DNA from: a virus
Direction: 5' to 3' (one strand)
DNA: 45,023 bases
IMG/VR virus record: IMGVR_UViG_3300021197_001204
Coordinates: 1-45,023 of that record
Shown: piece by piece, positions 6,980 to 12,713 of the stretch
Layout: every line of letters starts with the position of its first letter
Numbering within the stretch: position 1 is the first letter of the stretch
Made by a program: the position numbers and the translations under genes
The notes under the pieces: generated by a model
Database searches by the model: none
Told to the model about the DNA's origin: nothing
Seen by the model: the letters and a program-made list of their open reading frames with translations, nothing else

Positions 6980-7101
6980 TGCCTAATTTTTAATCATTAG
7001 TGCCTAAAATTTAAGCATATCCTCATAACTCCACTGTTTCCAACGGTTTACAGGCATCGGCAGCATAAAATCCTGCATTTATTGCCTATTTTTTAATCAT
7101 T
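6980..7101 (+). repeat. Direct repeat of a 19-bp AT-rich element
   Basis: TGCCTAATTTTTAATCATT (6980-6998) recurs with one mismatch at 7083-7101, 103 bases apart. A shorter relative, CTTAATCATT, lies near 7152-7161. The copies lie on either side of the right arm of the 19-bp inverted repeat. Confidence 0.55.
7035..7053 (-). repeat. Right arm of 19-bp perfect inverted repeat
   Basis: TGTTTCCAACGGTTTACAG is the exact reverse complement of 6134-6152. A 19-bp perfect match about 880 bases away is unlikely by chance and is mixed in composition, unlike the AT-rich surroundings. Confidence 0.85.
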
Positions 7102-7106
7102 CCAGT

Positions 7107-7141
7107 TTGGCATGAGATCACGATTTCATGCATCATGCCAA
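7107..7141. repeat. Inverted repeat with TTGGCATGA arms
   Basis: TTGGCATGA (7107-7115) and TCATGCCAA (7133-7141), 9-bp perfect arms with a 17-base spacer. It shares the TGGCATG core with the dyad at 6887-6943. Confidence 0.55.
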
Positions 7142-7259
7142 AGTCTACCATAGTATTTTCCTTAATCATTTCAATACTTTACATCATTAACTTGTGTATT
7201 CTATGCAGGCTGGCATTAATTTAGCACTATATCCATTAAGATCAACGATAAACAAAACC

Positions 7260-7409
7260 ATGAAATTAATCATGAATATAGTTTGGAAATACTATCTTAG
7301 AAAAAATGGTCAAAAACATTGGTTTATAGAGACTGATGAAATGATTGATGAAACTTCTAAGGATAGTGTTGAAAAATCAATAGAAGAGCAATTAGAAGCT
7401 ATTCTTTAA
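7260..7409 (+). CDS. Small hypothetical early protein
   Basis: 49 residues from the ATG at 7260. An in-frame GTG at 7194 would add 22 residues, but neither start has a good ribosome site. The N-terminus is hydrophobic and basic (MKLIMNIVWKYYLRKNGQKH) and the C-terminus acidic (SVEKSIEEQLEAIL). It is the first gene after the junction region, where T7-like phages place host-takeover proteins. No homologous family was recognised. Confidence 0.4.
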   Translation: MKLIMNIVWKYYLRKNGQKHWFIETDEMIDETSKDSVEKSIEEQLEAIL

Positions 7410-7430
7410 AAATTTAGAGCAAAGGAAGAC

Positions 7431-7808
7431 ATGACACAAGGCATCAAAGTCATGTCTCTTTATGGGAAAGGTCCCTCTGCATTCATGGCAGATGTTCACA
7501 AAGTTTCTACTCTCATGAATTATGAGAGGAGCGAAGCAGGGAAAACCGATAGAAGATTCGGAATTTCTGATGGTGAGCATCTGACAAAATGTCAAAATGG
7601 ATACTTCCAGAGGAGATATGAGAGAGATGGGAGAAAACCCAAGAGAATCAGAGTTAAAAGCACTGTGGAGAAAAGCATTATTGCTTCTCATAATAAGGTA
7701 CAAGCAGTGAAAAAGAAAAATGCAGATCAATTCAGAAGAAAATGGGAATCAATGGGTTTTGATTCTGCAAATGATTACATGGCTTATATTAGAGGTAGGA
7801 ACAACTAA
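7431..7808 (+). CDS. Hypothetical basic early protein
   Basis: 125 residues starting at an ATG with a good ribosome site (AAAGGAAG, 5-6 bases upstream). The protein is strongly basic in its middle (GYFQRRYERDGRKPKRIRVK) and ends in a short helical region (FRRKWESMGFDSANDYMAYI). Such composition suits a nucleic-acid-binding or host-takeover protein, but no domain was recognised. It belongs to the run of small early genes read rightward. Confidence 0.6.
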   Translation: MTQGIKVMSLYGKGPSAFMADVHKVSTLMNYERSEAGKTDRRFGISDGEHLTKCQNGYFQRRYERDGRKPKRIRVKSTVEKSIIASHNKVQAVKKKNADQFRRKWESMGFDSANDYMAYIRGRNN

Positions 7809-7816
7809 GGGAAAAA

Positions 7817-7960
7817 ATGAGGTATATTTTCATGATTGATAAACGTAGAGAAAATTTACGTCTATCAATAAAAAGAAAAGATCAATCACAAGATCTTACT
7901 GGAATAATCATGGATTACATGGTTTTTCAAGATGTATTGAGAAGAATCGAAAAAGTTTAA
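7817..7960 (+). CDS. 47-residue hypothetical early protein
   Basis: Short frame with an upstream purine-rich site (AAGGGAAAAA) directly after the preceding stop. The product is basic in its middle (RRENLRLSIKRKDQ) and ends in a helix (DYMVFQDVLRRIEKV). Tight spacing with both neighbours supports it. Function unknown. Confidence 0.45.
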   Translation: MRYIFMIDKRRENLRLSIKRKDQSQDLTGIIMDYMVFQDVLRRIEKV

Positions 7961-7971
7961 TAACCTTAATA

Positions 7972-8169
7972 ATGCACTTGTGTATTAGATGCATGAAAGG
8001 AAAAATGGAATTAAGTAGAAATGAATTAATAAGGATGTTCAATCCTACGGTTTACTATGATTGTTTTCAATGTGGTAGGAAAACCGTTAAGAGAATAAAA
8101 GTATGTCAAGAATGCAGTAATTATAATGAGAGAAATTGGAGAGAGATTTGTGAAAGGAATAAAAAATAG
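7972..8169 (+). CDS. Zinc-ribbon-like early protein
   Basis: 65 residues with three C-x2-C knuckles: CIRC (4-7), CFQC (31-34) and CQEC (45-48). These give a likely zinc ribbon or two-site zinc fold, followed by a charged C-terminus. Small zinc-ribbon proteins are frequent in early regions and may bind nucleic acid or host proteins. The start at 7972 is the only ATG that keeps the first knuckle. Function unknown. Confidence 0.5.
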   Translation: MHLCIRCMKGKMELSRNELIRMFNPTVYYDCFQCGRKTVKRIKVCQECSNYNERNWREICERNKK

Positions 8170-8329
8170 AGGAACACAGAGACACAGAGATAAATCAAAG
8201 TATTACCGTCCAAGTCTTGAAACCATAGTGGTTGAAGATGATAACCTTGGACGAATTTCACCAAACTTCCAGACTTTCCAAGAGGAAAGAGATTGGAAGG
8301 ATTGGGAACCTAATAGTTATGGATATTAA
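8150..8329 (+). CDS. Hypothetical early protein
   Basis: 59 residues if begun at the GTG at 8150, which has GGAGAGAG just upstream. An ATG at 8126 would add 8 residues and overlap the zinc-ribbon gene by 44 bases. The product has a basic start (IKNRGTQRHRDKSKYYRPS) and an acidic, aromatic end (FQEERDWKDWEPNSYGY). No family was recognised. Confidence 0.45.
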   Translation: MKGIKNRGTQRHRDKSKYYRPSLETIVVEDDNLGRISPNFQTFQEERDWKDWEPNSYGY

Positions 8330-8334
8330 AAACT

Positions 8335-8499
8335 ATGGATAACTACAGTAGAACATTTGAAAGGAACATACTTAATGAATTTACATTCAAGTATGGAGTT
8401 GGGTTAAAACCTGAAAGTTATGAATACCGTCCTCATGGATGGATTGAGGATTATTGTGATGAACCTTCAAAAGAATTAAATTTTGATGAGAAAAAATAA
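8335..8499 (+). CDS. 54-residue hypothetical early protein
   Basis: The frame starts at the ATG at 8335, six bases after the previous stop, and ends with acidic and lysine residues (ELNFDEKK). It contains an aromatic stretch (ESYEYRPHGWIEDYCDEP). Its end overlaps the start of the next gene. It is supported mainly by the tight packing of the small-gene run. Confidence 0.4.
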   Translation: MDNYSRTFERNILNEFTFKYGVGLKPESYEYRPHGWIEDYCDEPSKELNFDEKK

Positions 8500-8689
8500 A
8501 AGAATAATAAGACTAAAAAAGTCAATAGCAAGAATCGAAAAAGAGGGAAGAAGTTGGAGGGAACAACTTAAATCTCATATTAATCTAGGATCTAAAAAGA
8601 TAATCATAGAGGCTATAGAATCCAAGATTAACAAAAATACTATCATCTTAACTAATAGCCTTAGAAACCTTAAAGCAATATGGAAGTAA
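8486..8689 (+). CDS. Small very basic helical protein
   Basis: 67 residues from the ATG at 8486 (a TTG lies one codon earlier). The protein is dominated by Lys, Arg, Ile and Asn, with heptad-like spacing from RIIRLKKSIARIEKEGR through the C-terminal SLRNLKAIW. It looks like a short coiled-coil or nucleic-acid-binding helix hairpin. It overlaps the preceding gene by 14 bases. Function unknown. Confidence 0.45.
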   Translation: MRKNKRIIRLKKSIARIEKEGRSWREQLKSHINLGSKKIIIEAIESKINKNTIILTNSLRNLKAIWK

Positions 8690-8692
8690 AGG

Positions 8693-8953
8693 ATGATGAA
8701 ACAGAATAATCCTTATCAAGTAACAATAGATGGAGAATCTATTGGACCATTTGAAGTAGTATCAACGGATGGTAATACGATTACTAAAGATTACATCCTT
8801 GATTACTTTAAACTAAAAGGTAGAAATGCGAAGAGTTGGGGGGGTGCATTATTAAGACAAGCTTATATGGATAAATTAGAAAATTTTGGTGCTATGACTG
8901 AATTTAATAATCTTGTTGAATCTGGAGAAATTAAAAATGAAACGGATAATTGA
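8693..8953 (+). CDS. Hypothetical early protein
   Basis: 86 residues, with AAAGG right at the start and two adjacent ATGs. The sequence reads as a compact alpha/beta domain (NPYQVTIDGESIGPFEVVST, then DYILDYFKLKGRNAKSWGGA). The next gene begins inside its last codons. No family was recognised. Confidence 0.5.
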   Translation: MMKQNNPYQVTIDGESIGPFEVVSTDGNTITKDYILDYFKLKGRNAKSWGGALLRQAYMDKLENFGAMTEFNNLVESGEIKNETDN

Positions 8954-9074
8954 TTGGCACAAAAAGTTTCTTAGATGTTTTAACTGTGGTGAAACTAGAA
9001 GTGTAAAGTATGCATCTGGAGGTAACCACTATTGCAATGCTTGTATCTTAAGCATAGAAAGGAAAACTGAATGA
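8937..9074 (+). CDS. 45-residue zinc-ribbon protein
   Basis: Two knuckles, CFNC (14-17) and CNAC (33-36), separated by 15 residues make a classic minimal zinc ribbon behind a basic N-terminus (MKRIIDWHKKFLR). The start overlaps the preceding gene by 17 bases, and the stop overlaps the ATG of the next gene (ATGA), so it is very likely translated. Function unknown; a small nucleic-acid or protein adaptor is likely. Confidence 0.5.
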   Translation: MKRIIDWHKKFLRCFNCGETRSVKYASGGNHYCNACILSIERKTE

Positions 9075-9685
9075 GTAGTCCTTACAACTTGCATAATCCT
9101 TTATGCAGAGAAGTAAGTCAAAGTAGTCCAGAGGGACTAGGGAGAAACATAGCTTTCACTCTTCTTTCTATTCAGGAAAGAACATACTTACTTCCTCGTA
9201 TGATGGAAGATTTCAATGTTAATCAATGGAATAGTAAATACTTCCAAAAGATTAACAAATGGAAAGGTGCTCAATACATAGAAACCCATTTGGTAGAAAT
9301 GTATGAAGAAGCAATGGAAATCATATCATCTAATGTAGATGTAGAGTTGAGACTAATCCTTTTGTTCTCACAGATACCCATGATTTCTGTGGTAAAAGCT
9401 GGATTTATTACACAGATGTTAATCGGTAAAGTTGGATGCTTAGATAGCCATAATTTAGAGAAGTATGATATAGACCCAAAACGGTTCCATATTACACCAA
9501 AATTAGGAATCGAAACCAAGACCAGAAAGATTAATGATTATGTCCATATATGTAAAGAAATAGGAGGATGTAGATCACTATGGAATAAGTGGTGTAATCA
9601 TGTAGGAAAGTTATATAAAAAGCAGTTTCCCAACGGTGGATTTGAGGTATCTAAACTTCACTCTGATTGTTTAGCTATGCCCTAA
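9071..9685 (+). CDS. HhH-GPD-like protein of unknown function
   Basis: 204 residues. At residues 101-130 there is QIPMISVVKAGFITQMLIGK followed by VGCLDSHNL. This resembles the helix-hairpin-helix plus catalytic Asp segment of DNA glycosylases of the endonuclease III type (PGVG-x-KTA, then VDTH), with K109 and D125 in matching places. Similar segments occur in uncharacterised marine phage proteins. The expected C-terminal Fe-S cysteines are not in the usual pattern. It could be a base-excision enzyme acting on host or modified DNA, or a non-catalytic DNA-binding relative. The methyltransferase gene lies about 370 bases downstream. Confidence 0.5.
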   Translation: MSSPYNLHNPLCREVSQSSPEGLGRNIAFTLLSIQERTYLLPRMMEDFNVNQWNSKYFQKINKWKGAQYIETHLVEMYEEAMEIISSNVDVELRLILLFSQIPMISVVKAGFITQMLIGKVGCLDSHNLEKYDIDPKRFHITPKLGIETKTRKINDYVHICKEIGGCRSLWNKWCNHVGKLYKKQFPNGGFEVSKLHSDCLAMP

Positions 9686-9754
9686 TCCATGCACGAGTGC
9701 AATCAAAGCACTCATTCTTGTTATAACCCATAGAAACAATGGAAAGGAATCTCT

Positions 9755-10054
9755 ATGGAATATTTTATCAAAACAGTAGAAGGCAACTCAACGAACCTAT
9801 CAACGGTTCTCAATCTCAACATGCCAAGAGGTAACTACTTCAAAGCCTGTGGGATGACTTTCAGATGGGTAGGTAAAGATCCAGATGGATCTCCAAGGTT
9901 CGTCCTAGTCTCTGGAAGAGATGCCAAGGAATCAGCTTATGAACTCTCTAGTGAGTGTAGGAGACAAAACTACCTCTATGAGATGCATGAGGATGATAAA
10001 CGAAGAAAACCAAAATCATTATTTAGTAGAATCTTAACCTTCTTAATTGGATGA
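9755..10054 (+). CDS. Hypothetical protein upstream of the methyltransferase
   Basis: 99 residues with a good ribosome site (GAAAGGAATC). The middle forms a likely beta sheet (KACGMTFRWVGKDPDGSPRF), followed by a charged helix (ESAYELSSECRRQNYLYEM) and a hydrophobic basic tail (LFSRILTFLIG). Its stop overlaps the ATG of the methyltransferase gene, so the two are co-translated. No family was recognised; a partner of the methyltransferase is possible. Confidence 0.55.
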   Translation: MEYFIKTVEGNSTNLSTVLNLNMPRGNYFKACGMTFRWVGKDPDGSPRFVLVSGRDAKESAYELSSECRRQNYLYEMHEDDKRRKPKSLFSRILTFLIG

Positions 10055-11124
10055 AAGTACTATCCCTTTTCGATGGAATGAGTTGTGGAAGGATTGCCCT
10101 TGAAAAAGCAGGAGTCTACATAGAAGAGTATCATGCTTCTGAGATAGACAAATATGCTATCAAGGTATCCAAGGATAACTACCCTGACAATGTTCATCAT
10201 GGAGATGTCAGGGAAGTTTCTGCAGCTGACTTTCCGAATGGAATAGATCTCCTTCTTGGAGGATCACCATGCCAAGGATTTAGCTTTAGTGGAAAGCGTT
10301 TGGACTTTGAAGATCCTAGAAGCAAGCTCTTCTTTGAATATGTGAGACTTCTCAAGGATCTCAAGCCAAAATGGTTTCTCTTAGAGAATGTTCGCATGAA
10401 GCAGGAATGCCAAGATGTGATCTCAGATCATCTGGGAGTCAAGCCTATAGCAATTAATTCAAGTCTTGTATCGGCTCAGAATAGATATCGGCTTTACTGG
10501 ACGAATATTCCATTCACTGAGCCAATGGATCGCAAGATCATGCTCAAGGATATCCTAGAAGATGGATTCCTTACTGATCGTGAAAAATCACATTGCTTGG
10601 ATGCCAATTATTTTAAGGGAGGAAATCTAAAGCAGTACTTTAAGAAGCACCGTAGACAATTAGTTTTCTCCCAAGATGGTTTATGCCATATCGGAGATGC
10701 TGAAGAGTACGATCACTATGCTCATGAAGCAATTAAACGAGTTTATCATCCAGATGGGAAAGCACCTACGTTAACCACATGTTCTGGAGGACATAGGGAA
10801 CCCAAAGTGATGATGCTTCAGAAACCCAGAGGAAATAACAAAGGAGGTGTAACAGAACGTGATAAGAGTCCATGTCTTTCATCAAGTAGTTGGGAACAGA
10901 ACAACTTTGTTGAATCTGATGGACCATCGAAATGGAGGAAACTCACTCCCAAGGAATGTGAGAGACTCCAGACTGTACCAGAGGATTATACTTCATCGGT
11001 AAGTAATACTCAGAGGTACAGAATGCTAGGCAACGGATGGACCGTTGATGTGATCTCTCATATATTTGATGAGGGATTTAATGATTGGATGAACCCTAAA
11101 TTTGAAAGGTTTCATGAAATCTAG
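10051..11124 (+). CDS. DNA (cytosine-5) methyltransferase
   Basis: 357 residues with the ordered motifs of the C5-MTase family. Motif I is LSLFDGMSCGRIALEKAG (4-21). The catalytic loop is GSPCQGFSF with Cys74, motif VI is LENVR (111-115) and motif VIII is QNRYRLYW. The C-terminal motifs IX-X include RKLTPKECERLQTVPEDY and RYRMLGNGWTVDVI. QNRYR and the compact target-recognition region recall the DNMT3-like phage enzymes. It transfers methyl from SAM to cytosine in DNA. No restriction endonuclease gene lies beside it, so it is probably an orphan that shields phage DNA from host restriction or marks packaging or regulatory sites. Confidence 0.92.
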   Translation: MKVLSLFDGMSCGRIALEKAGVYIEEYHASEIDKYAIKVSKDNYPDNVHHGDVREVSAADFPNGIDLLLGGSPCQGFSFSGKRLDFEDPRSKLFFEYVRLLKDLKPKWFLLENVRMKQECQDVISDHLGVKPIAINSSLVSAQNRYRLYWTNIPFTEPMDRKIMLKDILEDGFLTDREKSHCLDANYFKGGNLKQYFKKHRRQLVFSQDGLCHIGDAEEYDHYAHEAIKRVYHPDGKAPTLTTCSGGHREPKVMMLQKPRGNNKGGVTERDKSPCLSSSSWEQNNFVESDGPSKWRKLTPKECERLQTVPEDYTSSVSNTQRYRMLGNGWTVDVISHIFDEGFNDWMNPKFERFHEI

Positions 11125-11332
11125 AATACACGTAAATCAGCATAATGTTAGGCATAATAAAAAACATGGTACTGATTTACCTCCAATCACAGTGAAAAGT
11201 TATAAAAAGAACATTAAATGTTCTGAAGTATCTTTCACATGTGGACGGGTTGTATACCAACCTAATAAACCTCTATCTTGCGGTGCTACATTATGGATAG
11301 AAACTGATGAACCTATAACAATTATAAAATAA
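11114..11332 (+). CDS. Small hypothetical protein, Cys-containing
   Basis: 72 residues from the ATG at 11114, overlapping the methyltransferase end by 11 bases (a TTG four codons earlier is less likely). It has a His/Lys-rich N-terminus (RIHVNQHNVRHNKKHG), then a likely beta domain with three cysteines (IKCSEVSFTCG and LSCGATLWI). A metal-binding role is possible. Function unknown. Confidence 0.45.
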   Translation: MKSRIHVNQHNVRHNKKHGTDLPPITVKSYKKNIKCSEVSFTCGRVVYQPNKPLSCGATLWIETDEPITIIK

Positions 11333-11433
11333 TGACCCATCCCGAAATAATAATTATTCTTAGACGAATAGCGGTTGCTTTAGAGGTGATTGCTAATGAT
11401 TGTGAACGTGTAGTGAAAGAGGAGAATAAATGA
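11332..11433 (+). CDS. 33-residue microprotein
   Basis: Its ATG overlaps the preceding stop and its TGA overlaps the next ATG, so it is coupled at both ends, which is the main support. It encodes a single amphipathic helix (EIIIILRRIAVALEVIAND) with a charged tail. Function unknown. Confidence 0.4.
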   Translation: MTHPEIIIILRRIAVALEVIANDCERVVKEENK

Positions 11434-11735
11434 CAGTATCATTACTAAAAACACCAAAGGGAAAAGTATCTGAACCAGTTCTTCCAGATCGTGAAGAATC
11501 AAGAATTGAAGAGTGGGTCTATTACTTCTCAGAATCTCAGAACAAATGGATGCTCTTAGATGAGATGATGGTTGAACATCTATTGAAAGTGATCAAGAAA
11601 GTGGTTAGAGGTGCAGTACGGAACAATAAACCTCATGGTAAAGTACGTGATGCGAGGTTTATGGTAGTCCGTAAGGAAATCACCACGAGAACTGAAAAAG
11701 ATGAATACACAGTACCATCATTTATTAGTATTTAA
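11430..11735 (+). CDS. Hypothetical basic early protein
   Basis: 101 residues with a good ribosome site (GAGGAG) ahead of the ATG at 11430. An acidic N-terminal third (PDREESRIEEWVYYFSESQN) is followed by a basic helix (LLKVIKKVVRGAVRNNK) and a beta-rich end. No domain was recognised. It is part of the coupled gene run after the methyltransferase. Confidence 0.55.
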   Translation: MTVSLLKTPKGKVSEPVLPDREESRIEEWVYYFSESQNKWMLLDEMMVEHLLKVIKKVVRGAVRNNKPHGKVRDARFMVVRKEITTRTEKDEYTVPSFISI

Positions 11736-11768
11736 TAAAAAACTTGATATTAACCCACATATACATTT

Positions 11769-12020
11769 ATGACTATGTTAGATCAAACAAAGTTTGCTGA
11801 TTTAGCTATGGATATCCCACAGGATGTCCAAGATCAACTGGAAACAAGGATGAGAACAATCATCTCAGATTTCTTCATTAGGATAGGTCCAATCCTGGAT
11901 GACATAACGATGTCTCACATGGAGCAAGTTATGAGTATTAATGTTCAATATCAAAGTGCAAAGAAAGGAATATCTCAGGTCTTAGACACAGCTATTAGCA
12001 CATCTAACCCAATCAACTGA
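11769..12020 (+). CDS. Small hypothetical helical protein
   Basis: 83 residues, mostly amphipathic helix (DIPQDVQDQLETRMRTIISD and HMEQVMSINVQYQSAKKGI), with an acidic N-terminal half. No strong ribosome site is visible. It sits alone between the early block and a tiny membrane peptide gene. No family was recognised. Confidence 0.5.
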   Translation: MTMLDQTKFADLAMDIPQDVQDQLETRMRTIISDFFIRIGPILDDITMSHMEQVMSINVQYQSAKKGISQVLDTAISTSNPIN

Positions 12021-12022
12021 GG

Positions 12023-12103
12023 ATGGATATATTCAGAATGTTTGCCGTGTTATCGATGCTTGCTTTTCTCTCTTATTTCATCTCTTTGGTATGGCTCTTG
12101 TAA
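12023..12103 (+). CDS. 26-residue membrane peptide
   Basis: The frame lies two bases after the preceding stop, with GAGG directly before the ATG. Almost the whole peptide is one hydrophobic span (FAVLSMLAFLSYFISLVWLL). It could insert in the inner membrane. Such tiny frames are hard to prove, so confidence is modest. Confidence 0.3.
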   Translation: MDIFRMFAVLSMLAFLSYFISLVWLL

Positions 12104-12118
12104 CTTCAAAAGGAAAAT

Positions 12119-12277
12119 ATGGAATTTAAGTTAGGGACATGGAATGTCTTTTTGTCTAGACATATTTGCAGTTGTACAAAAAAATCATGTATGGAGTTTG
12201 ATAATAAACAACCTGAAATCATCAAAGGATGTGTCAAAGGTACTTATTTCATTCTTGAGAAGGATAATAAAAATTAA
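12119..12277 (+). CDS. 52-residue Cys-containing hypothetical protein
   Basis: The start has AAAAGGAAAAT upstream. The product carries CSC (residues 17-19), another Cys at 24 and one at 38, in a mixed basic context (SRHICSCTKKSC). It may bind metal. It precedes the regulator/integrase module. Function unknown. Confidence 0.4.
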   Translation: MEFKLGTWNVFLSRHICSCTKKSCMEFDNKQPEIIKGCVKGTYFILEKDNKN

Positions 12278-12292
12278 AAAAGAAAGGTTGAT

Positions 12293-12490
12293 ATGGCATA
12301 CGAAAATATAATCGAGTACCCAAGATGTGGAGCAAGATCACAGAATTTTTCTTCTGCTGTACTTACAAAATTTATGATTAGAATAAGTAAACAATTTTCT
12401 TGTGTATTTGGATACATCAATATGGATTGGTCTGAAAGGAATCGATCTCTTTTTGGCACTTTACATCGTGGAGGAGGTCTTGTTGGATAA
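12293..12490 (+). CDS. Doubtful small hypothetical protein
   Basis: 65 residues with a good ribosome site (AAAGAAAGG) before the ATG at 12293. The sequence (N-terminal MAYENIIEYPRCGARSQNF, C-terminal GTLHRGGGLVG) has no recognisable domain. Overlapping frames exist on the same strand (12402-12635) and on the opposite strand (12274-12627), so it is not certain which is real, if any. I favour this one for its ribosome site and spacing. Confidence 0.35.
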   Translation: MAYENIIEYPRCGARSQNFSSAVLTKFMIRISKQFSCVFGYINMDWSERNRSLFGTLHRGGGLVG

Positions 12491-12556
12491 AATAAATCAG
12501 CGGTATCATTCAGCCAGCCATCGCTATAAAAACTCACTTCAGATTGGGATATCTGT

Positions 12557-12586
12557 AACTGGCGGAAATTATTTTGAAAACTGGCG
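12557..12586 (+). repeat. Direct repeat AACTGGCG, candidate operator pair
   Basis: AACTGGCG occurs at 12557-12564 and again at 12579-12586, a 22-base step equal to about two helical turns. Two copies on one face of the helix upstream of a regulator gene suggest a binding site for that or another regulator. No experimental support. Confidence 0.4.
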
Positions 12587-12603
12587 AACCCAATGTGGGT
12601 TTT
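12587..12603 (+). terminator. Short hairpin, weak candidate terminator
   Basis: AACCCA pairs with TGGGTT across a 3-base loop (ATG), followed by only two T residues. It could end the early transcript before the regulator gene, or be part of the operator region. Confidence 0.35.
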
Positions 12604-12713
12604 ACAGACAACTACCAATACCACCACCTATCTGATCCTTATAGGCTAAGTCGCACTAAACAGGCCCAAACTTGAGGTGTAGTGGTTAGGTAAACCCACT
12701 ATAAAAAACCAAT

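Larger units (their letters stand above)
6508..7259. other. Long noncoding, dyad-rich region, candidate concatemer junction / terminal-repeat region
   Basis: About 750 bases with no convincing gene on either strand, by far the longest gene-free stretch in the window. It is very AT rich and packed with inverted repeats (6546/6576, 6758/6847, 6887/6936, 7107/7133) plus a direct repeat (6980/7083). The right arm of the 19-bp inverted repeat is at 7035-7053. It lies between the last packaging-side gene and the first early genes, where T7-like phages keep their direct terminal repeats, packaging cut sites and left-end promoters. The physical genome ends are therefore probably here. No clear sigma-70 promoter was identified by eye. 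Confidence 0.55.
12491..12713. other. Intergenic control region before the regulator gene
   Basis: 223 bases without a gene. It contains a direct repeat at 12557-12586, a short hairpin at 12587-12601, and an imperfect dyad at 12678-12699 (TAGTGG ... CCACTA). It is the largest gap in the early half, and it faces a MarR-like regulator, so it probably holds the promoter and operators of the lysogeny module. Confidence 0.45.

Noticed and set aside
12274-12627. Minus-strand 117-residue frame as a divergent repressor
   Set aside because: No helix-turn-helix or other domain could be seen, the composition is odd, it overlaps a plus-strand frame with a good ribosome site, and no other gene in the window is on the minus strand.
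12402-12635. 77-residue plus-strand frame overlapping the regulator leader
   Set aside because: No ribosome site, no recognisable domain, and it covers the repeats and hairpin of the apparent control region.
12638-12655. CCTTATAGGCTAA as a phage promoter
   Set aside because: Only a partial, gapped match to the CCCTATAGAGG core, with no match in the upstream half.
12690-12706. CCCACTATAAAA as a third phage promoter
   Set aside because: It looks like the T7 core, but the upstream half and the GAGGAA start of the two strong copies are absent. The bases also belong to a local dyad.
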